From Actinomycetota bacterium (lineage in GTDB: Bacteria; Actinomycetota; Thermoleophilia; Gaiellales; Gaiellaceae), in the NCBI GenBank assembly GCA_003152275.1, contig PLZU01000020.1, positions 1 to 56,371 of the forward strand: DNA of 56,371 nucleotides, written 5' to 3'. The position numbers and the translations under genes are program-made. This document shows, in pieces, positions 15,715 through 22,741 of the stretch; position 1 is the first letter of the stretch, and every line of letters starts with the position of its first letter. The notes beneath the pieces were generated by a model that made no database searches, was not told the DNA's origin, and was given only the letters and a program-made list of their open reading frames with translations.

Positions 15715-17082
15715 TCAGGCCCGCTGCAGGCGCACGACGGCGTCGAGCCCGCCGCCCGGCGCCTCGTCGAGCACGACCGTCGCGGAATCCGCCTCGGCGA
15801 GCTTGCGCACGATCGCGAGCCCTAGCCCCGAGCCGCCACCGCCGCTGCGCGCACGCCAGAAGCGATCGAACGCCCGCGCGCGATCCTCCGCCGTGAGACC
15901 CGGCCCCTGGTCGCGAACACGCACCTCGACGAGCTCGCCCTCTACCCTGGCGAACACCGTCACGGTCGAGCCTTCGGGCCCGGCCTCGAGAGCGTTCGCG
16001 ACGAAGTTGTCGATGATCTGGGTCAGCCGCTCGGGTGCGGCGCGAGCGGTTGCAGCACCGTCCGTGTCGGCAACAAGGGCGATGCCGCGTTCTTGCGCCA
16101 GTGCATGCCAGGTTTCAACGCGTTCCACGACGACGCCGGCGACATCGATCGGGCCGGATGGCTCGGCGTCTGCGCGCGCAAGAGTAAGCAGCCCCTCGAC
16201 CATTTCCGCCAGCCGGCCGACCTCGCGGAGCGCGGCCTCGAGGTCTCCCCGGCCAGGCTCGGGCACGCTGCGCTCGAGGTTCTCCAGACGAAGCTGCAAC
16301 GCCGTCAGCGGAGTCCGCAGCTCGTGCGACGCATCGGCGACGAACTCCTCCTGAGAGCGCAGGAGCCGGCCGAGCCTCGACACCGTCTCGTTGAACACCG
16401 ACGCGAGCGAGCGCACCTCGGCCGGACCGGCGTTCTCGGGGGCCCGCGTGTCGAGTTTCCCGGAGCCGACCTCCGCCGCTGCGTGCTCGAGCCGGCGCAG
16501 GGGCCGCGTGACGAAGCGCGCCGTGGCAAAGCCGAGCAGCGCCGCGCCCGTCGTCACGATCGCGGCGATCAATGCGAGGATCAACCAGAACCGCACGATT
16601 CGCGCGTCGACGGTGGAGGTCGGATAGGTGATCCGGACCGCGCCGTGGACGACGCCGCCGGACGCGATCGGGACGGCAACGTAGAGCAAGCTCTCCTTCA
16701 ACGTCTTCGAATAGCGGATGCCCGACGCGACGCCGCCGCGGAGAGCGGCCGCGATCTCGGGACGCGACGCGAAGCTCTCGGTTCCCACGACCCTCGAACT
16801 CGTGTCAATGCGGGCGAACCCGCGGCCGTCGACGATCACGACGCGGCCGCCGGTCGAGCCCGCGTATCCGTACACCCTGCTCGCGATCGGCCGGAGCTGG
16901 ACGACGGCGCCCGACCGGATCGCGTCCTCCGCGAGCGACGCGATCGCGACGGCGTCGTGCTCCACCTTCGCCGTAATGTCCCGGCGCTCGGTGCGCTGGT
17001 TCTGAATCCCGAGCGGCACCTCGAGCGCCACCAGCACGAAGAGCGTGATGCCGAGGTAGCCGAGGAGCAGACGCCGCGTCAC
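15715..17082 (-). CDS. sensor histidine kinase
   Basis: 455-residue membrane kinase: helix 1 at about 5-25, an extracytoplasmic sensor of about 135 residues without a recognised fold name (Cache-like is possible), helix 2 at 163-188, HAMP linker (RFVTRPLRRLEHAA), HisKA with the phosphorylated H253 (DASHELRTPLTAL), then an ATPase domain with N box (DNFVANALEAG), G1 (VRDQGPGLT) and G2 (GGGSGLGLAIV). The GTG start overlaps the response-regulator stop (GTGA). Partner of the regulator upstream and, by position between two redox arms, likely sensor for that system, perhaps of envelope redox state; the signal is unknown. Confidence 0.93.
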   Translation of the reverse strand: MTRRLLLGYLGITLFVLVALEVPLGIQNQRTERRDITAKVEHDAVAIASLAEDAIRSGAVVQLRPIASRVYGYAGSTGGRVVIVDGRGFARIDTSSRVVGTESFASRPEIAAALRGGVASGIRYSKTLKESLLYVAVPIASGGVVHGAVRITYPTSTVDARIVRFWLILALIAAIVTTGAALLGFATARFVTRPLRRLEHAAAEVGSGKLDTRAPENAGPAEVRSLASVFNETVSRLGRLLRSQEEFVADASHELRTPLTALQLRLENLERSVPEPGRGDLEAALREVGRLAEMVEGLLTLARADAEPSGPIDVAGVVVERVETWHALAQERGIALVADTDGAATARAAPERLTQIIDNFVANALEAGPEGSTVTVFARVEGELVEVRVRDQGPGLTAEDRARAFDRFWRARSGGGGSGLGLAIVRKLAEADSATVVLDEAPGGGLDAVVRLQRA

Positions 17083-17738
17083 GCCACGTGGAGACGGAAG
17101 CCGACGCCGCGCACCGTCTCGATCAAACCGGGATCACCGAGCTTGCGCCGCAACGATGCGACGTGCACGTCGATCGTCTTCGAGGAGCCGTACCAGGTCG
17201 TCTCCCACACCTCCTCGAGCAGCCGCCGGCGGCTGATCGCGGCTCCAGCGTCGCTTGCGAGCGCGGTGAGCAGGTCGAATTCCTTCGGAGTCAGTTCGAG
17301 CTCGCGTCCGGCGAGCTGAGCCCGCCGCGCGCGTGCGTCGACGACGAGAGCGCCAACGTGCAGCGGCCCTTCGTCCTGCGGACGTGCAGACGTACGCCGC
17401 ATGACGGCGCGGATTCGCGCGATCAACTCGCGCACGCCGAACGGCTTCACGACGTAATCGTCGGCTCCGAGCTCGAGGCCGACGACGCGGTCGCTCTCCT
17501 CCCCGCGCGCCGTAACGACGATGATCGGAACGGCGGAACGCTTGCGCAGCGCCCGGCAGACGTCGAGGCCGTCCATGTCCGGCAGCCGGAGGTCGAGCAA
17601 TACGAGGTCGGGCCGGAGCGATTCGTCGAGCGCCGCAGCGCCGGTCGCTGCGCGGTCGACGTCGAATCCTTCGCGTTGCAGCCCAGCCACGAGCGGCTCG
17701 GCGATGGCGTCCTCATCCTCGACAACCAAGATGCGCAT
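17079..17738 (-). CDS. OmpR/PhoB-family response regulator
   Basis: 219 residues: receiver domain with acidic pocket (VVEDED), phosphoacceptor D49 (LVLLDLRLPDMDG), T in VTARGEES and K in DDYVVKPF; winged-helix output domain at about 125-219 (LTPKEFDLLTALASDAG, SRRRLLEEVWETTWYGSSKTIDVHVASLRRKLG, VRGVGFRL). Translationally coupled to the kinase. Its start is 143 bases from the divergent right arm, and the shared 36-bp site lies in that gap, so it may control itself and both arms. Confidence 0.94.
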   Translation of the reverse strand: MRILVVEDEDAIAEPLVAGLQREGFDVDRAATGAAALDESLRPDLVLLDLRLPDMDGLDVCRALRKRSAVPIIVVTARGEESDRVVGLELGADDYVVKPFGVRELIARIRAVMRRTSARPQDEGPLHVGALVVDARARRAQLAGRELELTPKEFDLLTALASDAGAAISRRRLLEEVWETTWYGSSKTIDVHVASLRRKLGDPGLIETVRGVGFRLHVA

Positions 17739-17780
17739 ACCTCAAGTCTCGCCCACGATGGCCCCGCCAGCATCGGGTAT

Positions 17781-17816
17781 TTACCGAACCTTTGCGATGC
17801 GCTTTCCAAACCCTGG
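17781..17816 (+). promoter_or_regulatory. 36-bp bipartite operator/promoter, right arm
   Basis: TTACCGAACCTTT, 12 variable bases, then CCAAACCCTGG. It matches the left-arm site at 15674-15709 in both boxes and in exact spacing, while the spacer sequences differ, which argues for protein binding rather than recent duplication of the DNA. It lies between the response-regulator start (17738) and the first right-arm gene (17882). Confidence 0.7.
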
Positions 17817-17881
17817 CGTGACCTGCGCCCACCGCTAACCGCCGTCGTCCTACGGTCGAACCATCGACTCGGAGGACTGAC

Positions 17882-18250
17882 ATGAACAAGCTGCACATCA
17901 CGATCGTCGCCGGCCTGCTCGCCGCCGCCGCCGTGCTCGGCACGTTCGCCGCAACGCACACGGTCTCGCTCGGAGCCGCCCATACGCGTGCGACCAACGG
18001 GAACGTGCTCGGCCGCGCGAAGCAGCTGAGTCGCTTCGAGGCGTCGCTGCGGCGAGCGCTCGCGAAGAAGCCACCGGCTCTCCCCACTGTCCCGAAGGCG
18101 TCCGTCGCGCAGCAACCCGGCGCGCTGTCAGCGCAGCCTCGAGTGATCTACCAGCGGCCACCTGCGATCGTCGTCGTCCGCCATACGCACCAGGGAGACG
18201 ACGGGGCCGGCCGTGAAGCGTCGAATGGAGGTGGCGGCGGTGGGGACTAA
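17882..18250 (+). CDS. small exported protein sA (right arm)
   Basis: 122 residues: an N-terminal signal/anchor helix (ITIVAGLLAAAAVLGTFAATHT), a basic helical part (AKQLSRFEASLRRALAKKPP), a Pro-rich stretch (PRVIYQRPPAIVVVRHTH) and a Gly/Asp-rich tail. Strong GGAGG ribosome-binding site at 17871-17875. Not a recognised Pfam-type family to me, although similar proteins seem to accompany ApbE and ferric-reductase-like genes in Thermoleophilia. No canonical ApbE target motif (S-G-A-T type) is present: L-G-A-A-H-T is the closest and lacks the acceptor. Periplasmic or surface role inferred from the signal. Confidence 0.8.
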   Translation: MNKLHITIVAGLLAAAAVLGTFAATHTVSLGAAHTRATNGNVLGRAKQLSRFEASLRRALAKKPPALPTVPKASVAQQPGALSAQPRVIYQRPPAIVVVRHTHQGDDGAGREASNGGGGGGD

Positions 18251-18587
18251 CCATGTCGGCCGTCTGTACTCGGTCGCTCTTGCGCTCGTCGTCTTCTTTC
18301 TCGCCTGGGCCGTTGTCGCAGCTCGACCGTGGTCGACCTCGGCGGCGGATCCGCGACTGAAGGTGCTCGCGGCCCGTGAGGCGCAACTGCGACGGGAGGC
18401 ACAGCTCGTGAATCGTGTCGTCGCGCATCGGTGGACTGCGTACCGCGCCGCACTGCATGCACGCCAGGCGGAGATCGCAACCGCGAAGGCGCGCAGCTCG
18501 CAGCGCGCTGCGTCGTACGCCGTCGCACCCTCGGCAGGCGTACGCATCGTCACGCTGCCGCCCCTGACGATCACGAGGACGTCGTGA
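18240..18587 (+). CDS. small membrane-anchored coiled-coil protein sB (right arm)
   Basis: One N-terminal membrane helix (LYSVALALVVFFLAWAVVAA), then a helical, probably coiled-coil part (LKVLAAREAQLRREAQLVNRVV and onward to about residue 90), then a C-terminus VRIVTLPPLTITRTS. The start is uncertain: GTG 18240 is chosen because GGAGG lies 8 bases upstream, but ATG 18225 or GTG 18213 are in frame. It overlaps the end of sA and its stop overlaps the apbE start (TGATG). The C-terminal T-R-T-S parallels T-Q-T-S of sB' and is a candidate flavin attachment region. Confidence 0.75.
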   Translation: MGTNHVGRLYSVALALVVFFLAWAVVAARPWSTSAADPRLKVLAAREAQLRREAQLVNRVVAHRWTAYRAALHARQAEIATAKARSSQRAASYAVAPSAGVRIVTLPPLTITRTS

Positions 18588-19432
18588 TGGAGCGGCGCAC
18601 GTTCCGCGCGATGGGAACCGAGATCGAGCTCCTAGTCGAGGCAGAAGGCGCGGACGACGCGCTCGACGCAGCGGAGCGCGAGTTCCACCGGCTCGAGTCG
18701 CTGCTCTCGCGCTTCCGCGACGACTCCGAGCTCTCGCAACTGAACCGCGACGGCTCGATCGACGCCGGTCCCGACCTGCTGCGCGTTGTCGAGCTAGCGC
18801 TCGCGGCGCGCGAGCGAACGGGCGGACGCTTCGACCCGACCGTGCACGACGCGGTCGTGGCCGCCGGCTACGACCGCACCTTCGAGTCAGTGCCTGCCGA
18901 CGGCGCAGACGCCGGCGCACCGGTGCCGGCCGGCGGCGGGGTGCGCATCGACGGCAACCGCATCGAGCTCGAGGCGGGCGTCCGCATCGATCTCGGCGGC
19001 ATCGGCAAGGGCTACGCAGCCGAACGTGCGGCCGAGCCGCTCGCCACGGCCGGGCCGTGTCTTGTCAACGCAGGTGGCGACATCGCGACGCGCGGCGGCA
19101 GCTGGCCCGTCGGCGTCGCGACGGGAGACGGCACGCTCACGCTCGAGCTTTTCGGCAGCGCGCTCGCGACCTCCGGCCGCGACCGGCGCACCTGGCAGCG
19201 CGGTGGCCGTGCGCTGCACCACCTGATCGATCCGAGCACGGGTGCATCGGCCGCTTCCGACGTCATCCGCATCACGGTTGTCGCGGCGGATGCGGTCGAC
19301 GCAGAGGTGCTTGCGACGTCGCTCTTCCTCGCCGGGATGGACGATGCGGCCACGGAGGCCAACGCGGCTGGAGTTCCGGCCGTCATCGTCGGCGCAGACG
19401 GACGGACGCTGCTCGCCGGGGGCCTCGCGTGA
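18587..19432 (+). CDS. apbE: FAD:protein FMN transferase, ApbE family (right arm)
   Basis: 281-residue ApbE enzyme that links FMN to exported proteins. Marks: FRAMGTEIELLVEA at the start, LLSRFRDDSELSQLNRDGS, RTGGRFDPTVHDAVVAAGYDRTF, IDLGGIGKGYAAERAAE, VNAGGDIATRG and HHLIDPSTGASA. No lipoprotein signal or long hydrophobic start is visible. It overlaps sB by one base and the membrane heme protein by four. Second ApbE in the window; the two probably serve different substrates encoded in their own arms. Confidence 0.93.
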   Translation: MERRTFRAMGTEIELLVEAEGADDALDAAEREFHRLESLLSRFRDDSELSQLNRDGSIDAGPDLLRVVELALAARERTGGRFDPTVHDAVVAAGYDRTFESVPADGADAGAPVPAGGGVRIDGNRIELEAGVRIDLGGIGKGYAAERAAEPLATAGPCLVNAGGDIATRGGSWPVGVATGDGTLTLELFGSALATSGRDRRTWQRGGRALHHLIDPSTGASAASDVIRITVVAADAVDAEVLATSLFLAGMDDAATEANAAGVPAVIVGADGRTLLAGGLA

Positions 19433-19995
19433 AGACCGATCCGACCTTCTGGTTGCTCGCGCGCGCGAGCGGACTGACGGCATACGTGCTGTTGACGACG
19501 ACCGCGCTCGCAGGCCTCGTGCTGAAGTCGCGCCCCTTCGGGCGAGCGGTGAAGGCTGCTGCACTGACCGACGTGCACCGCTTCCTGACGTTTCTCGCGC
19601 TCGGCGCGCTCGTGCTGCACGGTGTCGCGCTCACGCTCGATCGCACCGTGCACATGCCGCTGGCCGCCCTCGTCGTGCCGGGCGCCTCGACCTATCGGCC
19701 CATCCCGGTGGCCCTCGGCGTCCTCGCGTGCGAGCTCGCTGTGCTGATCGCGGTTTCGTTCTCCGTGCGCCGCCGGATTGGTTTCCGGAACTGGCGCCGC
19801 CTGCACTGGTTGACGTACGTCCTCTTCGTCTTCGCAACCGCTCACGGCATCGCGGCGGGCACCGACTCGTCGCAGCCCTGGGCTTTCGACCTCTACCTCG
19901 GGGCGGTGGGCGCCGTCGTCTTCGCCACGTCGTGGCGGGCGCTCAGCCGCCCCACGCGCACAACCCCCGTCCCCGTTCCTGAAAGGAGCATCTGA
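19429..19995 (+). CDS. ferric-reductase-like/MsrQ-type heme membrane protein (right arm)
   Basis: 188-residue membrane protein with about six helices and four histidines in two helices: H50 (TDVHRFLTF), H64 (LVLHGVAL), H126 (RRLHWLTY) and H139 (TAHGIAAGTDS). This matches the left-arm protein almost residue for residue in spacing and fits two b-hemes. GTG start overlapping the apbE stop (GTGA). Followed with a one-base overlap by ferredoxin, suggesting that the ferredoxin delivers electrons to these hemes on the cytosolic side. Confidence 0.87.
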   Translation: MKTDPTFWLLARASGLTAYVLLTTTALAGLVLKSRPFGRAVKAAALTDVHRFLTFLALGALVLHGVALTLDRTVHMPLAALVVPGASTYRPIPVALGVLACELAVLIAVSFSVRRRIGFRNWRRLHWLTYVLFVFATAHGIAAGTDSSQPWAFDLYLGAVGAVVFATSWRALSRPTRTTPVPVPERSI

Positions 19996-20192
19996 TGTAC
20001 CGCATCATCATCGACCGTTCGCTTTGCAGCGGCTTCGGCTCGTGCGCCGAGCTCGCGCCGGAGATCTTCGAGCTCGACGGCGAAGGTCTCGCGTCGGTCC
20101 GGGTCGGCACGAGCGACGACGCCGCCGTGCTCGACGCGGCTGCGGCGTGCCCCATGGCCGCCATCTCGGTGATCGAGGAGCAGGCGGCATGA
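19995..20192 (+). CDS. ferredoxin, three-Cys type (probably 3Fe-4S)
   Basis: 65-residue soluble ferredoxin with C11-x5-C17 (SLCSGFGSCAELAPEIFEL) and C52-P. The position where a fourth cluster Cys would stand is Gly or Phe, so a [3Fe-4S] cluster is expected, as in ferredoxins serving P450s. The start has a GAAAGGAG ribosome-binding site overlapping the end of the heme protein gene. Coupled to the FAD reductase that follows (ATGA overlap). No P450 is in the window, so the partner is probably the membrane heme protein. Confidence 0.92.
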   Translation: MYRIIIDRSLCSGFGSCAELAPEIFELDGEGLASVRVGTSDDAAVLDAAAACPMAAISVIEEQAA

Positions 20193-21283
20193 CACCCCGT
20201 GCCGTCGTGATCGTGGGCGCCGGCCTCGCCGGCGCCCGAGCAGCCGAGACCCTGAGGACCGAGGGCTACGACGGGCGACTCGTGCTGATCGGCGACGAGC
20301 CGGTGGCGCCGTACGAGCGGCCGGCCCTCTCGAAAGAGTTCCTGCTGGGCACGCGCGACGAGCGCTCGCTTCTGCTCCGCAAGGACTCCTACTGGGACGA
20401 CCGCGGGATCGAGCTCCTGCTCGGCACCCGAGTCGAGAAGGTCGACCCGGTCGACCGCATCGCGCGCACGTACCGCGGAGTGGACGTGCCCTTCGACGAG
20501 CTCGTTCTCGCGACCGGCGCCCGCCCGCGGCGGCTGCCGCTCGATCTGCCTGCGGGCGTGCACGAGCTTCGGACGCTCGCCGACGCGCACGCGCTCCGAG
20601 ACGAGCTCGTGCCCGGCTCGCACCTCGTCGTGATCGGCGGCGGCTTCGTCGGCGCAGAGGTGGCGTCCACGGCGCGCACACTGGGCGTGCACGTGACGAT
20701 CGTCGAGGCCGCAAACGCACCCGTCGCACGCGTGCTCGGGGAGGAGGTCGGCCTCATGCTCGCTGCGCGCTGGCGGAAGCACGGTGTCGACGTGCGCCTC
20801 CGAACGGGCGTCGCGCACATCCGTTCGAGCGCCGACAGCCGCGTGAGCTCGATCCTGCTCACGAACGGCGTCGAGCTTCGCGCCGACGCGGTGCTCGTCG
20901 GCGTCGGCGTGACACCCGCCCAGGAGCTCCTGCCGAAGCGCCCGGCCCTGCACGTGCATCCCGCCGGAGACGTCGTCGGCCCCGGGCATTGGACGGCGGC
21001 TGCCTTCGACGGAGCGGCAGCGGCGCGCGCGATCCTCGGGCTTCCCGCCGCACTGCCTCAGCCCCCGTACGTCTGGTCGGATCAGTTCGGGCTTCGGCTC
21101 CAGGTGGTCGGCATGCCACAGCCGGACGACGCGCTCGAAATCGACGGCGAAGGCGACTCGTTCGCGATCCGGTATCTCGACGAGACCGGCTCGGTGCGGG
21201 CGGCTCTGCTCGCAAACCGTCCGGCGGAAGCCGGCGCGCTCCGGCGACACCTCGCTGAATCCGCGCTAGCGTTCGCGGCATGA
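20189..21283 (+). CDS. FAD-dependent ferredoxin reductase
   Basis: 364-residue two-dinucleotide-binding flavoprotein like rhodocoxin/putidaredoxin reductases. FAD site VVIVGAGLAGARAAETLR at about 6-23, conserved APYERPALSKEFLLG, the ATG motif LVLATGARPRRLPL, NAD(P) site VVIGGGFVGAEVAS near 147-160 and a second FAD contact with HPAGDVV. It passes electrons from NAD(P)H to the ferredoxin just upstream. Only the right arm has this pair; the left arm may share it. Confidence 0.92.
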   Translation: MTPRAVVIVGAGLAGARAAETLRTEGYDGRLVLIGDEPVAPYERPALSKEFLLGTRDERSLLLRKDSYWDDRGIELLLGTRVEKVDPVDRIARTYRGVDVPFDELVLATGARPRRLPLDLPAGVHELRTLADAHALRDELVPGSHLVVIGGGFVGAEVASTARTLGVHVTIVEAANAPVARVLGEEVGLMLAARWRKHGVDVRLRTGVAHIRSSADSRVSSILLTNGVELRADAVLVGVGVTPAQELLPKRPALHVHPAGDVVGPGHWTAAAFDGAAAARAILGLPAALPQPPYVWSDQFGLRLQVVGMPQPDDALEIDGEGDSFAIRYLDETGSVRAALLANRPAEAGALRRHLAESALAFAA

Positions 21284-21489
21284 GCATTTCGCGCGTTCTG
21301 CTCGCGGTTGTCGGGATCGGCGCGGCCGCTGCAGCCGCAATCCTGCTGAACCTCCTGCTGCTCGGCAATGCTGCGGCGCAGAACGATCCGGTCGGAAGGC
21401 TGACGCCGCGCGCGAACCTCCCTGCCGCGCCGCAATGGACGATCCGGCCGGCACACGGTCACGTCGAGCACGACGGCTCCGACGACTAG
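21280..21489 (+). CDS. small membrane-anchored protein sC
   Basis: 69 residues: one membrane helix (VLLAVVGIGAAAAAAILLNLLLL), then a short extracytoplasmic tail ending in a His/Asp/Gly-rich end (RPAHGHVEHDGSDD). The tail recalls the RHTHQGDDG part of sA. ATG overlaps the reductase stop (ATGA), so it is the last gene of the seven-gene right arm. No family recognised; the His-rich end might bind heme or metal, which is a guess. Confidence 0.75.
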   Translation: MSISRVLLAVVGIGAAAAAAILLNLLLLGNAAAQNDPVGRLTPRANLPAAPQWTIRPAHGHVEHDGSDD

Positions 21490-21492
21490 CGA

Positions 21493-22353
21493 TCAGTCGT
21501 CGGCGAACCAGAAGCAGCCGACGGTTCCGGGGCCCGCGTGCGCGCCGATCACTGCGCCGAGCACCGTCTCCATCTCGATCGTCGCCTGCGGGCGCCGGTC
21601 GCGCACCATCTTCTCGATCTCTGCCATGCGCTCCGGTGCGTCCGCGTGTGCGATACCGACGCGCAGCCCCGGCTCGTCGCGGGTGTTCGTTTCGAGTGCG
21701 TCGATGAACTCCTGGAACGCCTTGCGGTTGCCGCGCACGCGCTTCACCGGCAGCACCTCACCCTCGCGGATCGACAGGATCGGCTTGACGTGCATCAGCT
21801 GCCCGGCGAACGCCTTCGCGCGCCCAATGCGGCCGCCGCGCGCGAGGAATTCGAGCGTGTCGACCGTGAACAGCAACCCGTGCTCGCGCAGGTATCGCTC
21901 GACGAGGCCGTTAACCTCCTCGTCTGTCGTGCCGCGCTCGAGCCGGCGCTGGATCGCGGTCGCGAGCATCGCTACAGCAACGGACGCACTCTCGGAGTCG
22001 ATGGTCCGCACACGGCCGTCACCGAGCTCGGCGGCGGCGATGCCCGCGCTCTGAAACGTGCCGGAGAGATTCGCTGCGATGTGCACCGACAGGATCCGCT
22101 CGTAGGCGCCGAGCTCCTCGTAGGCAGCGAGGAAATCGGCGGGCGTCGGCTGCGACGTCGTCGGAAGCTCGGGCGAGGTACGCAGGCGCTCGTAGAACTC
22201 AGCGGCCGTGAGGTCGACACCGTCCTTGTAGCTGTCGGTGCCGAAGTTGACATAGAGCGGCACAACGCGCCAGTTCGGGTAGTGGGCCTGCGCGTCAGGG
22301 AGGTCTGCGGTCGAGTCGACGACGATCGCGGTGTTCTGCGCGGTGAGGTTCAC
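21493..22353 (-). CDS. fakB: DegV-family fatty-acid-binding protein
   Basis: 286-residue DegV protein. In Firmicutes these (FakB) hold a fatty acid for phosphorylation by FakA. Marks: AIVVDSTADLP at the start, KDGVDLTAAEFYERL, the PTTSQPTPADF box, NLSGTFQSA, DTLEFLARGGRIG and VKPILSIREGEVLP. GTG start overlapping the stop of a receiver-only response regulator (GTGA), with the kinase FakA two genes upstream. Likely role: handing exogenous or recycled fatty acids into phospholipid synthesis. Confidence 0.93.
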   Translation of the reverse strand: MNLTAQNTAIVVDSTADLPDAQAHYPNWRVVPLYVNFGTDSYKDGVDLTAAEFYERLRTSPELPTTSQPTPADFLAAYEELGAYERILSVHIAANLSGTFQSAGIAAAELGDGRVRTIDSESASVAVAMLATAIQRRLERGTTDEEVNGLVERYLREHGLLFTVDTLEFLARGGRIGRAKAFAGQLMHVKPILSIREGEVLPVKRVRGNRKAFQEFIDALETNTRDEPGLRVGIAHADAPERMAEIEKMVRDRRPQATIEMETVLGAVIGAHAGPGTVGCFWFADD

Positions 22354-22730
22354 CCGAGTCCGTTGGCCGCGCGCTTCACCGCGTCGACGATGTCATCGAG
22401 CTCCTGGTCTTTCGTCAGGCACGCCGTCGCGCCAGCCTCGTACAGGGCCTCGATCTCCCGCGAGTTCGCGGAGGCGGTGAGACAGACCACCGCGATCTCC
22501 GGATGCGCCGCCTTCACGGCGACCGTCGTCTGCACGCCGTCCATCATCGGCAGGCGGTAGTCCATCAGCACGACTTGCGGCTCGTGCTTGTCACACGCGG
22601 CGACCGCTTCGCTGCCGTCGCCGACGGATGCGACGATCTCGATGTCGGCGCGCATCCCCAGCAACAGCTCAAGCGCCTCGCGGAAGACCTGGTTGTCCTC
22701 GACGAGGAGGATCCGGATCGGCCTCCCCAT
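22350..22730 (-). CDS. receiver-only response regulator
   Basis: 126 residues, a single REC domain with no output domain. Acidic pair in LLVEDNQVF, phosphoacceptor D57 (VVLMDYRLPMMDG), conserved T (VCLTASAN) and K (CLTKDQELDDI). The sequence looks like the receiver of NarL-type regulators; the frame closes where the linker to a DNA-binding domain would begin, and the stop overlaps the DegV start. It lies between FakA and DegV genes, so it may act by protein contact on fatty-acid kinase. No kinase is encoded next to it. Confidence 0.9.
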   Translation of the reverse strand: MGRPIRILLVEDNQVFREALELLLGMRADIEIVASVGDGSEAVAACDKHEPQVVLMDYRLPMMDGVQTTVAVKAAHPEIAVVCLTASANSREIEALYEAGATACLTKDQELDDIVDAVKRAANGLG

Positions 22731-22741
22731 GGCCGCCGACT

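Noticed and set aside
17882-18250. Canonical ApbE acceptor motif in sA (L-G-A-A-H-T)
   Set aside because: The acceptor position is Ala rather than Ser or Thr and the motif lies just after the signal helix, so it does not fit the known pattern.
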